The notes: generated from the sequence alone by a model not told the origin. Numbered from the stretch's first letter, positions 16,376 through 26,097 are shown. The stretch: 64,000 nt of DNA from Kribbella rubisoli (GCF_004217145.1 NZ_SHKR01000016.1:62001-126000); one strand, 5' to 3'. Made by a program: numbers and translations.

Positions 16376-18334
16376 GTGACAGAAACCCGTGAGAACGAGA
16401 CGGTCGGGCTACCCCCTCCGGTCCGTGGCCGGTTCGTCGAGTGGTTACTGCACGACCGCCCCGCCGGACACGCCGGGCCGCACCGGCCGGCGCCGCACCC
16501 CACGCACCGCTGGTGGAAGGTGATGTGCCTGACCGGTGTCGACTACTTCTCCACGCTCGGCTACCAGCCCGCCATCGCGGCCGCCGCGGTGGGTCTGCTG
16601 TCACCGGTCGCCACACTGGTCCTCGTCCTGCTCACCCTGCTCGGCGCCTTGCCGGTCTACCGGCGCGTGGCGGCCGAGAGTCCGCACGGCGAGGGCTCGA
16701 TCGCGATGCTCGACCGGCTGCTCGGCCGCTGGAAGGGCAAGTTCACCATCCTGGTCCTGCTCGGCTTCATGGCGACGGACTTCATCATCACGATGACGCT
16801 GTCGGCCGCCGACGCCACCGCGCACGTCATCGAGAACCCGTACGTGCCGCACTGGTTCGAGGGCAAAGAGGTGATCATCACCCTCCTGCTGCTGGCCCTG
16901 CTCGCCGGCGTGTTCCTGCGCGGCTTCGGAGAGGCGATCGGGATCGCCGTCGTTCTGGTCCTCGTCTACCTCGGCCTGAACGTCGTTGTCGTCGGCAACG
17001 CGCTCTGGAACGTGATCACCGCACCCGAACTCGTGACGAACTGGCGCGGCATGCTGACCACCGAGCACTCGAACATCTGGGTGATGATCGGCATCTCGCT
17101 GGTCGTGTTCCCCAAGCTCGCCCTCGGTCTGTCGGGGTTCGAGACCGGGGTCGCGGTGATGCCGCAGGTCGACGGCTCACCCGACGACGATCCTGCACAC
17201 CCGGCGACCCGGATCCGCAACACCCGCAAGCTGCTGACCACCGCGGCACTGATCATGAGCGGCTTCCTGATCACCAGCAGCTTCACCACGATCGTGCTGA
17301 TCCCCGAGAACGAGTTCAAGGACGGCGGCGAAGCGTCCGGCCGGGCGCTGGCCTACCTGGCGCACGAGCACCTCGGCAGCATCTTCGGGACCGTGTACGA
17401 CGTGAGCACGATCCTCATCCTGTGGTTCGCCGGCGCCTCGGCGATGGCCGGTCTGCTGAACATCGTTCCGCGGTACCTGCCCCGCTACGGCATGGTCCCG
17501 GACTGGGCCCGCGCGACCCGCCCGCTGGTGATCGTGTTCGGCGTGATCGCGTTCGTGATCACGCTGCTGTTCAAGGCCGATGTCAACGCCCAGGGCGGTG
17601 CGTACGCGACCGGCGTACTCGTGCTGATCATGTCGGCGTCGATCGCGGTCACGTTGTCGGCGCGGCGGAAGGGGGAGCGGGCCAAGACGGTCGGCTTCGC
17701 CGTCATCAGCCTGGTGCTGCTGTACACGACGATCGCGAACATCATCGAGCGTCCCGACGGCGTGCAGATCGCGTCGTTCTTCATCGTCGCGATCATCCTC
17801 ACCTCGCTGATCTCGCGGGCCACGCGCTCGCTCGAGCTCCGGGCCACCGAGGTGCGGTTCGACGAGGAGGCCTGCCGGATCATCTCCGCGGCTGCCGTGG
17901 CCGGTGAGCTGCGGATCATCGCGAACGAGCCGGACGATCGCGACGAGGCGGAGTACCAGGAGAAGGAGGCCGAACAGCGCGAGGTGCGCAACCTGCCCGA
18001 AGGTCTGCCGATCTTGTTCCTCGAGGTGACGCTGACCGACGCCTCGCAGTTCGAGACCGAGCTGGACGTGCAAGGCGACGAGCGGTTCGGCTACCAGATC
18101 CTGCGGGTCGAGAGTCCGAGCGTGCCGAATGCGATTGCGGCGCTGATGCTGAAGATCCGGGACGACTGGCAGGTGATGCCGCACATCTACTTCGCCTGGG
18201 CCGAGGGCAACCCGTTCTACTTCCTGTTCCGCTACCTCATCTCCGGCGAAGGCGACGTACCGCCCGTGACCCGCGAAGTACTGAGACGGGCCGAGCCCAA
18301 GCGTTCCCAGCGCCCCTGGGTGCACGTCGGCTGA
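16376..18334 (+). CDS. APC-superfamily amino acid/potassium permease
   Basis: A 652-residue integral membrane protein with about twelve helices (residues 50-480) and a roughly 170-residue soluble C-terminal part. The entry segment VDYFSTLGYQPAIAAAAVG marks the first broken helix of the APC fold. The cytosolic tail contains an acidic stretch (EPDDRDEAEYQEKEAEQREV). Known relatives carry amino acids or potassium, and the substrate here is unassigned. The start is GTG 16376. Its last 103 bases overlap the convergent permease gene, which belongs to the same superfamily. Confidence 0.85.
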   Translation: MTETRENETVGLPPPVRGRFVEWLLHDRPAGHAGPHRPAPHPTHRWWKVMCLTGVDYFSTLGYQPAIAAAAVGLLSPVATLVLVLLTLLGALPVYRRVAAESPHGEGSIAMLDRLLGRWKGKFTILVLLGFMATDFIITMTLSAADATAHVIENPYVPHWFEGKEVIITLLLLALLAGVFLRGFGEAIGIAVVLVLVYLGLNVVVVGNALWNVITAPELVTNWRGMLTTEHSNIWVMIGISLVVFPKLALGLSGFETGVAVMPQVDGSPDDDPAHPATRIRNTRKLLTTAALIMSGFLITSSFTTIVLIPENEFKDGGEASGRALAYLAHEHLGSIFGTVYDVSTILILWFAGASAMAGLLNIVPRYLPRYGMVPDWARATRPLVIVFGVIAFVITLLFKADVNAQGGAYATGVLVLIMSASIAVTLSARRKGERAKTVGFAVISLVLLYTTIANIIERPDGVQIASFFIVAIILTSLISRATRSLELRATEVRFDEEACRIISAAAVAGELRIIANEPDDRDEAEYQEKEAEQREVRNLPEGLPILFLEVTLTDASQFETELDVQGDERFGYQILRVESPSVPNAIAALMLKIRDDWQVMPHIYFAWAEGNPFYFLFRYLISGEGDVPPVTREVLRRAEPKRSQRPWVHVG

Positions 18335-19947
18335 TCGATCCGGAACCGCATCCGGCAGACGACCGCGTCGGTACGGCGGCGGAGCGCATGCGCGAGGATG
18401 GCGCCTCGCTGATTCTGCAGCAGCCGCTGCCACAGGTGATCGGGCTCGATCTCGGGGATCACCACGAAAACGGTGTCGACCTCGCAGCGGTTGACGTACT
18501 GGACGACCGGTGCGGTCAAGGTGCGGCGTTGGTCGTACAGCGCGATCAGCGGGATGCCTGGCTGCCAGCGCTGCCAGTCGTCGAGGAGGCGGACGAAGGC
18601 CTTGGTGTCCTCGGGGTCCGCGGTGTTGACCGCATGGACGGCGACGACGTCGTGACCGAGCCCGCGCGCAACCGACAATGCCTCACCCGTCAGCCTGCTC
18701 ACGCCATGCACGGGTACGACGACGCGCGACCGCCGCGACGTCAGCCGATCGGGGACGTGCCCCAGCTCGAGCCGATCACCGATCCGTCGGTAGTTGCGGT
18801 TCACGGACTCCATCACGAGCACCAGCACGGGCAGCGTGATCGCGATCAGCCACGCGCCGTCGGCGAACTTCGAGGCGGTGACCACGATCGCGGCGACACC
18901 GGTGAGGAGAGCGCCGAATCCGTTCAGCGCCAGCTTGCCCCGCCATTGCGGCGGACGACGGTGCCACCAGTGGCGCACCATGCCGGCCTGGGACAGCGTG
19001 AAGCCGACGAAGACGCCGATCGCGAAGAGCGGCACCAGCGTGTTCATGTCGCCGCGCGCCGCGATCAGCAGGACGGCTGACACTCCAGCCAGGAACAGGA
19101 TGCCGTACCGGTAGACCTGGCGTTGCCCGCGCAGCTGGAACACATGCGGGAGGTAGTTGTCCTTGGCAAGCAGTTGGCTCAGGACGGGAAGCCCGCCGAA
19201 GGACGTGTTCGCAGCCAGTGCCAGCAGCAGCACGGTCGTGAACTGCACGACGTAGTACCCGAATCCGTGGCCGAGTGCCCCATCGGTGAGTTGAGACAGC
19301 ACGGTGACGCCGTCGACCGGCCGGATATCGAACTTCTCGATCAGGATCGCGAGGCCGATCAGCATCACGCCGAGCAGGCCACCGAGCGCCAGTTCCGCAC
19401 GCTGGGCCCGAACGACACCGGGCTTGCGGAACGACGGTACGGCGTTCGCGATCGCCTCGACACCGGTCAGGGCAGCGCACAGCCTCGCACTCGTCGCGAC
19501 ACCACGCAGATTCACCGCGGTGACGAGGAACAGTACGGCGAGTGCGAGCTCGACGCGATACCCGTACAGTCCCGGCACGGCCGACGTCAGCGCTGCGACG
19601 CCGGCCGCGACCGAGACGGCCACATTGAGGACGTAGTCGATCACCAGCGACGCGGCGGCCACGAGACTTGCCCGCCGGCCGAGGTGCGCCTTCGCGACGC
19701 CGTACGAACCACCGCCGTCCGGGAAGGCCGCGATCACCTGCCGGTACGACAGGACCAGCACGAGCAGCAGTACGGCGATCGCGATCGTAATGGGGAGCGT
19801 CAGCCCCAGCGCCGCCGACCCGCCCAGGGCGAGGACGAGCACGATGGCCTCCGGGCCATAGGCAACGGAGGCCATCGCGTCGAGTGACGGTGCCGCCAGA
19901 CCTCCCGCGACGCCGAGCCGATGCCTATCGTCCGAAGAGGTGGTCAC
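18232..19947 (-). CDS. KimA-like APC-superfamily potassium transporter
   Basis: A roughly 570-residue permease resembling the KimA family of high-affinity potassium importers. The features are LAAPSLDAMASVAYGPE at the first helix, LTGVEAIANAVPSFRKP in mid-protein, LLALAANTSFGGLPVLSQLL, and a universal-stress-like cytosolic domain after RSRVVVPVHGVSRLTGEA. The start at GTG 19947 has GGAAGG 7 bases upstream; a longer in-frame start at 19986 lacks one. The last ~34 codons (from 18334 down) are read antisense to the end of the other APC gene, and they look like unconserved sequence added by loss of an earlier stop. Confidence 0.85.
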   Translation of the reverse strand: MTTSSDDRHRLGVAGGLAAPSLDAMASVAYGPEAIVLVLALGGSAALGLTLPITIAIAVLLLVLVLSYRQVIAAFPDGGGSYGVAKAHLGRRASLVAAASLVIDYVLNVAVSVAAGVAALTSAVPGLYGYRVELALAVLFLVTAVNLRGVATSARLCAALTGVEAIANAVPSFRKPGVVRAQRAELALGGLLGVMLIGLAILIEKFDIRPVDGVTVLSQLTDGALGHGFGYYVVQFTTVLLLALAANTSFGGLPVLSQLLAKDNYLPHVFQLRGQRQVYRYGILFLAGVSAVLLIAARGDMNTLVPLFAIGVFVGFTLSQAGMVRHWWHRRPPQWRGKLALNGFGALLTGVAAIVVTASKFADGAWLIAITLPVLVLVMESVNRNYRRIGDRLELGHVPDRLTSRRSRVVVPVHGVSRLTGEALSVARGLGHDVVAVHAVNTADPEDTKAFVRLLDDWQRWQPGIPLIALYDQRRTLTAPVVQYVNRCEVDTVFVVIPEIEPDHLWQRLLQNQRGAILAHALRRRTDAVVCRMRFRIDQPTCTQGRWERLGSARLSTSRVTGGTSPSPEMR

Positions 19948-20022
19948 AGCACGACCTTCCAGTGCAGCGACCCGGTCAGTCAGCACTTCTCACGTGCTAC
20001 TCACACAAGCCAAACGCGGCTC

Positions 20023-22158
20023 TCACACCGAGGTCAGCTCTTCCTCCCGCTCCGGCTGTTCCGGCGCGCGCTGCGCGTCGGCGTGGCCCGGCCACCAGGC
20101 GCGGTGACCGATCAGGGCCGTGAGCGCCGGGGTGAAGAACATCGCCATCACGAACGCCGCGATCGCGATTCCCGCGGAGATCGCGAAGCCCATTTGCGAG
20201 AGGACGTTGTTGCCGGCCAGCATCATCGACGCGAACGTGCCGGCGAGGATCAGACCGGCGGCGGCAATGGTCGGGCCTGTGTGGTGCAAGGCCAGGGCCG
20301 CGGCCCGCTTCGGGTCGTGGCCCTCCCGCGCTTCCTCGCGCAATCGGGCGACCATCAGGATGTTGTAGTCGGTGCCGAGAGCAACCACGAACAGGTACAT
20401 GATCACCGGCAATGTGAAGATCAGCCCCGAGTTGTGCTGCAGATGCTGGAACACCAGCACCGACGCACCGAGCGTCGCCCCGAAGCCGAGGAACACCGAC
20501 GCCATCAGGTACCACGGCGCGACCAGACTGCGCAGGAGCAGCGCCAGCACGATCATGATCAGGATCGCCGCGACCGGGAACACGATGCGGTAGTCATGGT
20601 TCATCGCGTCCTGGAAGTCGACGAACACCGAGGTCAGCCCGCCGACGACCGCCGTCGTACCGGCCGGTGCGGCGGCGTGCGCCGCGTCGCGCAGCGGACC
20701 CCGGACGGTGGCGATCGCCTGGTCCGATTCGGGCGCCGACGTCAGCGTGACCTTGAAGTCGGCGACCGTACTGTCCGGAGACAGCGTGGCCTGGGAGACA
20801 TCGCCGACACCGTCCACCTTGGTCAGCGCGGTGCGGTACTTGTCGAGCTGGTCCTTGCTCAACGGGCTCGACGACTGCAGCAGTACGTCGGACGGCTGGG
20901 TGACGCCTGCCGGCAGGCTCTTGAGCAGTTCCTTGCTGTACACGGTGGATTCGGACGTGTCGGACGTCGAGCCCGAGGTCAGGTCGAACGTCGGGTTGAA
21001 GCCGATCGCGAACGCGCTCAGCACGATCAGCAGCCCACCCGCAGCGACCGCGAAGACAGCCGGCCGCCGCCCGAGACCACGACCCATGGCGGCGAACTTC
21101 GCACCCTTCGGCTCGACCTTCCACGCCTTCGACGGCCAGAACACCTTCGTGCCGAGCAGCGAGACGATCGCCGGTACGAGCGTGAGCCCGGCCAGCAGCG
21201 CCACCGCGACCGAGATCGCGAGTGCCGGCCCCATCGCGCGGAACATGCCGAGCGTCGACAACGTCAGCGCCATGAAGGCGATGATGACCGCCCCGGCCGC
21301 GGACGCGATCGCCTCGCCGACCCGGGTGACGGCGCTGACCATCGCGGTCTTCGCGTCCTCGCCGGCCCGCAGGCGCTCCCGGTACCGGAACATCAGGAAC
21401 AGGATGTAGTCGGTGCCGACGCCGAACAGCACCACCAGCAGGATCGACGTGATCGAGCTGTCGATCTTCAGGTCGAAGGCCTTGCTCACGATTGCGATCA
21501 GACCGTTGACCACCGTTGAGACAGCGCCGATGACGACGATCGGAAGCAGCGCGATCACCGGGCTGCGGAAGATCAGCAGCAGGAGCAGCAGGATCAGGCC
21601 GACCGTGGCGATTCCGATGATCGCCAAGCCCTTCGTCGAGGACTCCTGCGCGTCCAGGGCCTGCGCGGCCGATCCGGTCACGCCCGCCTTCAGCGACGTC
21701 CCGTGCAGCTTGTCCTGCAACGCCGTGCGGAGTGCCTTGACGGCGTCGTTCTGCCGGGTGTCGCTGGGGTTGGTGATCTTGGTCAGCTCGACCGCGGCGA
21801 TCTGGATCAGCCGGTTACCAGTCGGCGGGACCGCCTGGATCCCGGTGACGTCTTTGAGTTTGGCCTGGTTCAGCTGGCCGGCGATCGTTCCGACCGTTGC
21901 GGCGTCGGCGGCGCCGATCGGCGCGCCGTCGCTGCGTTCGAACACCACGAGGGCCGCGGGCGCGGTGGCGTTGGGGAAGGCCTTCTCCTGCAGTTGTGCT
22001 GCCTGGATCGACTCGTAGTGCGACGGCAGGAACGCGGATTGATCCGTGGTCGCGGTCAGTTTCGGGGCCGTCGCGGCCACCGCGGCGATGATCAGCACCC
22101 AGGCGCCGATCGTCCACCACGGCCGCCGTACGACCAGCGACCCCAGTCGTGCGAACAT
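20023..22158 (-). CDS. MMPL/RND-family membrane exporter
   Basis: A 711-residue protein with the MMPL layout: one N-terminal helix (about 15-32), a large extracytoplasmic domain, five helices, a second domain and six more helices. GTDYILFLMFRYRE in the first half and GTDYNILMVARLREE in the second are the paired family motifs with the proton-relay Asp-Tyr. Actinobacterial members export lipids, siderophores or drugs. The ATG at 22158 has AAAGGA upstream. The frame extends further, but only into non-coding sequence. It follows the DrrB-like permease by 89 bases on the same strand and may belong to the PadR-controlled operon. Confidence 0.9.
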   Translation of the reverse strand: MFARLGSLVVRRPWWTIGAWVLIIAAVAATAPKLTATTDQSAFLPSHYESIQAAQLQEKAFPNATAPAALVVFERSDGAPIGAADAATVGTIAGQLNQAKLKDVTGIQAVPPTGNRLIQIAAVELTKITNPSDTRQNDAVKALRTALQDKLHGTSLKAGVTGSAAQALDAQESSTKGLAIIGIATVGLILLLLLLIFRSPVIALLPIVVIGAVSTVVNGLIAIVSKAFDLKIDSSITSILLVVLFGVGTDYILFLMFRYRERLRAGEDAKTAMVSAVTRVGEAIASAAGAVIIAFMALTLSTLGMFRAMGPALAISVAVALLAGLTLVPAIVSLLGTKVFWPSKAWKVEPKGAKFAAMGRGLGRRPAVFAVAAGGLLIVLSAFAIGFNPTFDLTSGSTSDTSESTVYSKELLKSLPAGVTQPSDVLLQSSSPLSKDQLDKYRTALTKVDGVGDVSQATLSPDSTVADFKVTLTSAPESDQAIATVRGPLRDAAHAAAPAGTTAVVGGLTSVFVDFQDAMNHDYRIVFPVAAILIMIVLALLLRSLVAPWYLMASVFLGFGATLGASVLVFQHLQHNSGLIFTLPVIMYLFVVALGTDYNILMVARLREEAREGHDPKRAAALALHHTGPTIAAAGLILAGTFASMMLAGNNVLSQMGFAISAGIAIAAFVMAMFFTPALTALIGHRAWWPGHADAQRAPEQPEREEELTSV

Positions 22159-22247
22159 GAAAGGTCCTTTCAGGAAGTTTTCGTTGATACGACGATCGCG
22201 GAGCGGCCTGACACCGGACTGACACGGCGCAGTCACCAGCCGGTCTG

Positions 22248-23009
22248 CTAGCTGATCTTGCGGCGGTAGAGCGCTGTCGCACCGGCGTACGCGAGAACGA
22301 GCAGGCCGACGCACCAGGCGAGCGCGACCCAGATGTCGTTGCCGATCGGCTGCTGCGCGAACAGGTCCCGGATCGTGTTGACGATCGACGTGACCGGCTG
22401 GTTCTCGGCGAAGGCGCGGACCACGCTCGGCATGGTGTCGGTCGGCACGAACGCCGAGCTGAGGAACGGCAGGAAGATCAGCGGGTACGAGAACGCGCTC
22501 GCGCCGTCCACGGACTTCGCGCTCAGACCCGCGATCACGGCCAGCCAGGTCACCGCGAGCGTGAACAGGATCAGCATCCCGGCGACCGCGAGCCAGGCGC
22601 CGATCCCCGCGCCGGTGCGGAAGCCCATGATCAGCGCGACGCCGACGACGATCACGAGTGAGATCAGGTTGGCGACGAGCGACGTCAGCACATGACCCCA
22701 CAACACGCCCGAGCGCGCGATCGGCAGGGACTGGAAGCGTTCGAAGATGCCGCTCTTGAGATCCATGAACAGCCGGAACGACGTGTACGCGACGCCGGAC
22801 GCGATCGTGATCAGCAGGATGCCCGGCAGCAGGTAGTTGACGTACTTGACCGAGCCGGTGTCGATCGCGCCGCCGAACACGTAGACGAACAGCAGCATCA
22901 TCGCGATCGGCATGATCGCGGTCGTGATGATCGTGTCCGGGCTGCGGAGGATGTGCCGCAGGGAGCGCCCGGTGAGAGTGGCGGTGTCGCCGATGAGGTG
23001 CGAGGCCAT
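22248..23009 (-). CDS. ABC-2 type drug exporter permease (DrrB-like)
   Basis: A 253-residue membrane protein with six helices and the ABC-2 permease signature near FRLFMDLKSGIFERFQSLPI. The block FLSSAFVPTDTMP follows. DrrB-type permeases export daunorubicin and many other compounds. It starts 10 bases after the ATPase stop and is clearly co-transcribed with the ATPase and PadR genes. The natural substrate is unknown. Confidence 0.92.
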   Translation of the reverse strand: MASHLIGDTATLTGRSLRHILRSPDTIITTAIMPIAMMLLFVYVFGGAIDTGSVKYVNYLLPGILLITIASGVAYTSFRLFMDLKSGIFERFQSLPIARSGVLWGHVLTSLVANLISLVIVVGVALIMGFRTGAGIGAWLAVAGMLILFTLAVTWLAVIAGLSAKSVDGASAFSYPLIFLPFLSSAFVPTDTMPSVVRAFAENQPVTSIVNTIRDLFAQQPIGNDIWVALAWCVGLLVLAYAGATALYRRKIS

Positions 23010-23019
23010 GGTCGGATCC

Positions 23020-23778
23020 CTACTTTTCCGGGGCGGTATCGCCGACGAGGGTGAGGAAGACGTCCTCGAGCGTGGGCTGCTTCTCGACGTACTCGACCTT
23101 GGCGGGTGGGAGCAGCTGCCTGAGCTCCTCGAGCGTGCCGTTCACGATGATCCGGCCTTCGTGCAGGATCGCGATCCGGTCGGCGAGCTTCTCGGCCTCG
23201 TCGAGGTACTGCGTGGTGAGCAGCACCGTCGTACCGTGCTTGGCGAGCTCCTTGACGCTGTTCCAGACCTCGATCCGCGCCTGCGGGTCGAGCCCGGTGG
23301 TCGGCTCGTCGAGGAAGACGACCGGCGGACTCCCGATCAGGCTCATCGCGATGTCCAGCCGGCGCCGCATACCTCCGGAGTACGTCGCGACTCTGCGGCC
23401 GCCCGCGTCCGTGAGGGAGAACCGTGCGAGCAGGTCGTCCGCGACCTTGCCCGGGTCGTCGATGTGCCGCAGCTTGGCGATCAGCACGAGGTTCTCGCGT
23501 CCGGTCAGAATCTCGTCGACGGCCGCGAACTGCCCGGTGAGGCTGATCGATTCGCGCACCTTGGCGGAGTCCTTGAAGACGTCGAAGCCCTGCACGCTCG
23601 CCGTCCCCGCGTCGGCCTTCAGCAGCGTCGACAGGATGCGTACGACGGTGGTCTTGCCGGCACCGTTCGAGCCGAGCAGGGCGAAGATGCTGCCACGCTC
23701 CACCTCGAAGTCCACGCCCCGCAGTACGTGCAGGTCCTTGTACGACTTCTCCAGACCCTGCACCTGAATCACTGTCAT
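23020..23778 (-). CDS. ABC exporter ATP-binding protein (DrrA-like)
   Basis: A 252-residue ATPase. Walker A GSNGAGKT is at residues 36-43, the signature is YSGGMRRR and Walker B is FLDEPTTGLDPQ. The short C-terminal extension is of the DrrA type. The ATG at 23778 overlaps the PadR stop in an ATGA, so regulator and exporter are translated together. It pairs with the DrrB-like permease downstream. Confidence 0.94.
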   Translation of the reverse strand: MTVIQVQGLEKSYKDLHVLRGVDFEVERGSIFALLGSNGAGKTTVVRILSTLLKADAGTASVQGFDVFKDSAKVRESISLTGQFAAVDEILTGRENLVLIAKLRHIDDPGKVADDLLARFSLTDAGGRRVATYSGGMRRRLDIAMSLIGSPPVVFLDEPTTGLDPQARIEVWNSVKELAKHGTTVLLTTQYLDEAEKLADRIAILHEGRIIVNGTLEELRQLLPPAKVEYVEKQPTLEDVFLTLVGDTAPEK

Positions 23779-24107
23779 CCCTTGTCTCCTTCGCGCAGTC
23801 GGTCGAGGCGTTCGGCCAGGAAGCTCCACGTTCCCCAGAATTCGTCGAGGTCTTGGCGGCCCCGGGCGTTGAGCGTGTACACCTTGCGGGGCGGTCCTTT
23901 CTCGGACGGGACCTTCTCCACGTCGACCAGACCGCGTTTCTCGATCCGGACCAGCAGCGCGTAGACGGTGCCTTCGGCGATATCGGTGAAGCCCTGGTCC
24001 CGCAACCACGCGGTGATCTCGTAGCCGTACGCCGGCCGCCCGGACAGGATCGCGAGCACGATCCCCTCGAGCGTGCCCTTGAGCATCTCCGTCATCTGCT
24101 TGCCCAC
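23775..24107 (-). CDS. PadR-family transcriptional repressor
   Basis: A 110-residue winged-helix repressor. The PadR pattern is LKGTLEGIVLAILSGRPAYG, then IAEGTVYALLVRIEKRGLV, then YTLNARGRQDL. The start is GTG 24107, or ATG 24095 further in. PadR proteins next to ABC exporters usually bind the exported drug and release their own promoter. The inverted repeat at 24126-24161 just upstream is the likely operator. Confidence 0.92.
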   Translation of the reverse strand: MGKQMTEMLKGTLEGIVLAILSGRPAYGYEITAWLRDQGFTDIAEGTVYALLVRIEKRGLVDVEKVPSEKGPPRKVYTLNARGRQDLDEFWGTWSFLAERLDRLREGDKG

Positions 24108-24125
24108 GCGGCGTTCCTTAGCTAT

Positions 24126-24161
24126 TCAGTGTCACTGAGTACTAGTAGATAGTAACACTGA
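24126..24161. promoter_or_regulatory. Inverted-repeat operator candidate for PadR
   Basis: TCAGTGT at 24126-24132 and ACACTGA at 24155-24161 are perfect inverted arms. The palindrome TACTAGTA at 24140-24147 lies between them, within an AT-rich island 19 bases upstream of the PadR start. The layout fits repression of the exporter operon and possibly of the divergent SulP gene. Confidence 0.6.
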
Positions 24162-24207
24162 CTACCGGCGGCGCAAGCCACACTGTGGGGACGGAGAGGG
24201 GGCAGGT

Positions 24208-25875
24208 TTGCCGATACCTGGAGTTGAGACGCTGCAGCAGTACCAGCGGAGCTGGCTGCGGCCGGATGTCGTCGCGGGCCTGACGGTCGCTGCGTACTTC
24301 GTCCCGCAGGTGATGGCGTACGCCGAACTCGCCGGCCTGCCCGCGGTGGTCGGACTGTGGGTCGCGCTCGGTCCGCTCGTGCTGTACTTCCTGCTCGGCA
24401 CGTCACGGTTGATGTCGCTCGGCCCGGAGTCGACGACCGCACTGCTGACCGCGACGGCGATCGGTCCGTTGGCCGCCGGTGATCCGGCTCGGTACGCGAC
24501 GCTGGCCGCAGTACTGGCTCTGCTGGTCGGGGTGATCTGCGTGGTCGGGTGGGCAGCCCGGCTGGGATTTCTGGCCGACCTGCTGTCGAAGCCAGTGCTG
24601 ATCGGCTACCTGACCGGGATCGCGGTGATCATGATGACCGGCCAGCTCGGGCGGCTGACCGGTGCTCCGGTGGAAGGCGATTCGCCGCCGGCCGAGATCC
24701 TGTCCGCGATCCGGCTGTTCGGTCAGTGGAAGCTCGCGCCGGTGGTGTTGTCGGTCGTGGCGCTCGTGCTGCTGCTTGTGCTGGCTCGATGGACGCCGCG
24801 CGTTCCAGGGCCGCTCGTTGTCGTGGTGCTTGCGGCGTTCGTGACCTGGGCGGCGGGGCTGGGCGACAAGGGAGTGGAGCTGGTCGGCGCGGTGCCGAGC
24901 GGCCTGCCGACGCTGCAGGTGCCGTCGATGTCCCTTCACGATGTCGGTCTGCTGGCCCTGCCCGCGGTCGGCGTGGCGCTGGTCGGCTACACCGACACGG
25001 TCCTGACCGGCCGAGCGTTCGCGAGTCGCGGCGGCGGGCGGACCGACCCCGGCCGAGAGCTGCTCGTACTCGGGCTCGCCAACCTGTCCGCGGGCTTCGT
25101 GCGCGGCTTCCCGATCAGCAGCAGCGGCAGCCGGACCGCCCTCGCAGCAGCGTCCGGAGCGAAGAGTCAGGTCTACTCGCTGGTCGCTGCGGTGACGATC
25201 GTCGCCACCTTGCTCTTCGCCGGCCCGCTCCTTGCCACCTTCCCGATCCCGGCCCTCGGCGCCTTGGTCGTGTTCGCCGCCATCCGGCTGATCGAGCTGG
25301 GCGAGTTCCGCCGCATCGCCGCCTTCCGGCGCAGCGAGCTTTTGTTGGCCTTGGCAACAACCGCCGGCGTGATCGCCCTCGACGTCCTGTACGGCGTACT
25401 CCTGGCCGTCGCGCTGTCGGTTCTCGACGTACTGCGACGGGTCGCCCGGCCGCACGACGGCATCCTCGGATACGTGCCGGGCATCGCCGGCATGCACGAC
25501 ATCGACGACTACCCGGACGCTCGTCCGGTCCCGGGGCTCGTCGTCTACCGGTACGACTCGCCGTTGTTCTTTGCGAACGCCGAGGACTTCCACCGTCGCG
25601 CACTCGCAGCCGTCGACGATGCATCTGATCCGGTGCGATGGCTGCTGCTCAACACCGAGGCGAACATCCAGATCGACGTCACCGCGGTCGACGCGTTGGA
25701 CGCGTTGCGCGAGGAGTTGGCTTCGCGCGGGATCGTGCTGGCGCTGGCGAGGGTCAAGCAGGACCTCCGTGACGACCTCGAAGCCTCGGGGTTCCTCGAT
25801 CGTTTGGGACCTGGACGCGTCTTCTACACCCTCCCGACAGCTGTCGAAGCCTTCCGGGCAGAGCAACCCGGCTAG
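24208..25875 (+). CDS. SulP/SLC26-family anion permease with STAS domain
   Basis: A 555-residue transporter. The N-terminal block RPDVVAGLTVAAYFVPQVMAYAELAGLPAV is the SulP signature; about eleven helices follow to residue ~400. A C-terminal STAS domain (about 430-555) contains YRYDSPLFFANAEDF. Members carry sulfate, bicarbonate or dicarboxylates. The start is TTG 24208 with a G-rich site upstream. It diverges from the PadR operon. Confidence 0.92.
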   Translation: MPIPGVETLQQYQRSWLRPDVVAGLTVAAYFVPQVMAYAELAGLPAVVGLWVALGPLVLYFLLGTSRLMSLGPESTTALLTATAIGPLAAGDPARYATLAAVLALLVGVICVVGWAARLGFLADLLSKPVLIGYLTGIAVIMMTGQLGRLTGAPVEGDSPPAEILSAIRLFGQWKLAPVVLSVVALVLLLVLARWTPRVPGPLVVVVLAAFVTWAAGLGDKGVELVGAVPSGLPTLQVPSMSLHDVGLLALPAVGVALVGYTDTVLTGRAFASRGGGRTDPGRELLVLGLANLSAGFVRGFPISSSGSRTALAAASGAKSQVYSLVAAVTIVATLLFAGPLLATFPIPALGALVVFAAIRLIELGEFRRIAAFRRSELLLALATTAGVIALDVLYGVLLAVALSVLDVLRRVARPHDGILGYVPGIAGMHDIDDYPDARPVPGLVVYRYDSPLFFANAEDFHRRALAAVDDASDPVRWLLLNTEANIQIDVTAVDALDALREELASRGIVLALARVKQDLRDDLEASGFLDRLGPGRVFYTLPTAVEAFRAEQPG

Positions 25876-25887
25876 CCTGGTCCGTGG

Positions 25888-26097
25888 ATGCCTGACCTGG
25901 GAGGCAAAGTGGCAGTGCTCACGAAAGCTGAGGCGCTGGCGATCATTCGTCGCGCTTACGGTCCTGATCTTGCCCAGTCCATCGAGGACCGGTTGCCGGC
26001 CCGGATCGACCCGGAGGACGATGCGGACGCCGAGTTCCTGGCGACGCTCGGCTTGACCCGTGACGGTCTGGCCAACGCGATGGGCGGGGAACTCTAG
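25888..26097 (+). CDS. Small conserved-looking hypothetical protein
   Basis: A 69-residue acidic, helical protein. It starts 12 bases after the SulP stop and reads KAEALAIIRRAYGPDLAQSI, then RLPARIDPEDDADAEFLATL. No signal peptide, membrane helix or metal motif is visible. Codon use is like that of real genes here. ATG 25888 lacks a strong ribosome-binding site. The in-frame GTG 25909, with GGGAGG upstream, is a plausible start that removes seven residues. I do not recognise a family. Confidence 0.6.
   Translation: MPDLGGKVAVLTKAEALAIIRRAYGPDLAQSIEDRLPARIDPEDDADAEFLATLGLTRDGLANAMGGEL

Noticed and set aside
17177..18433. Open frame of over 400 codons antisense to the APC permease
   Set aside because: The composition (Arg, His, Asp rich) is the mirror of a hydrophobic transporter gene and has no start signal.
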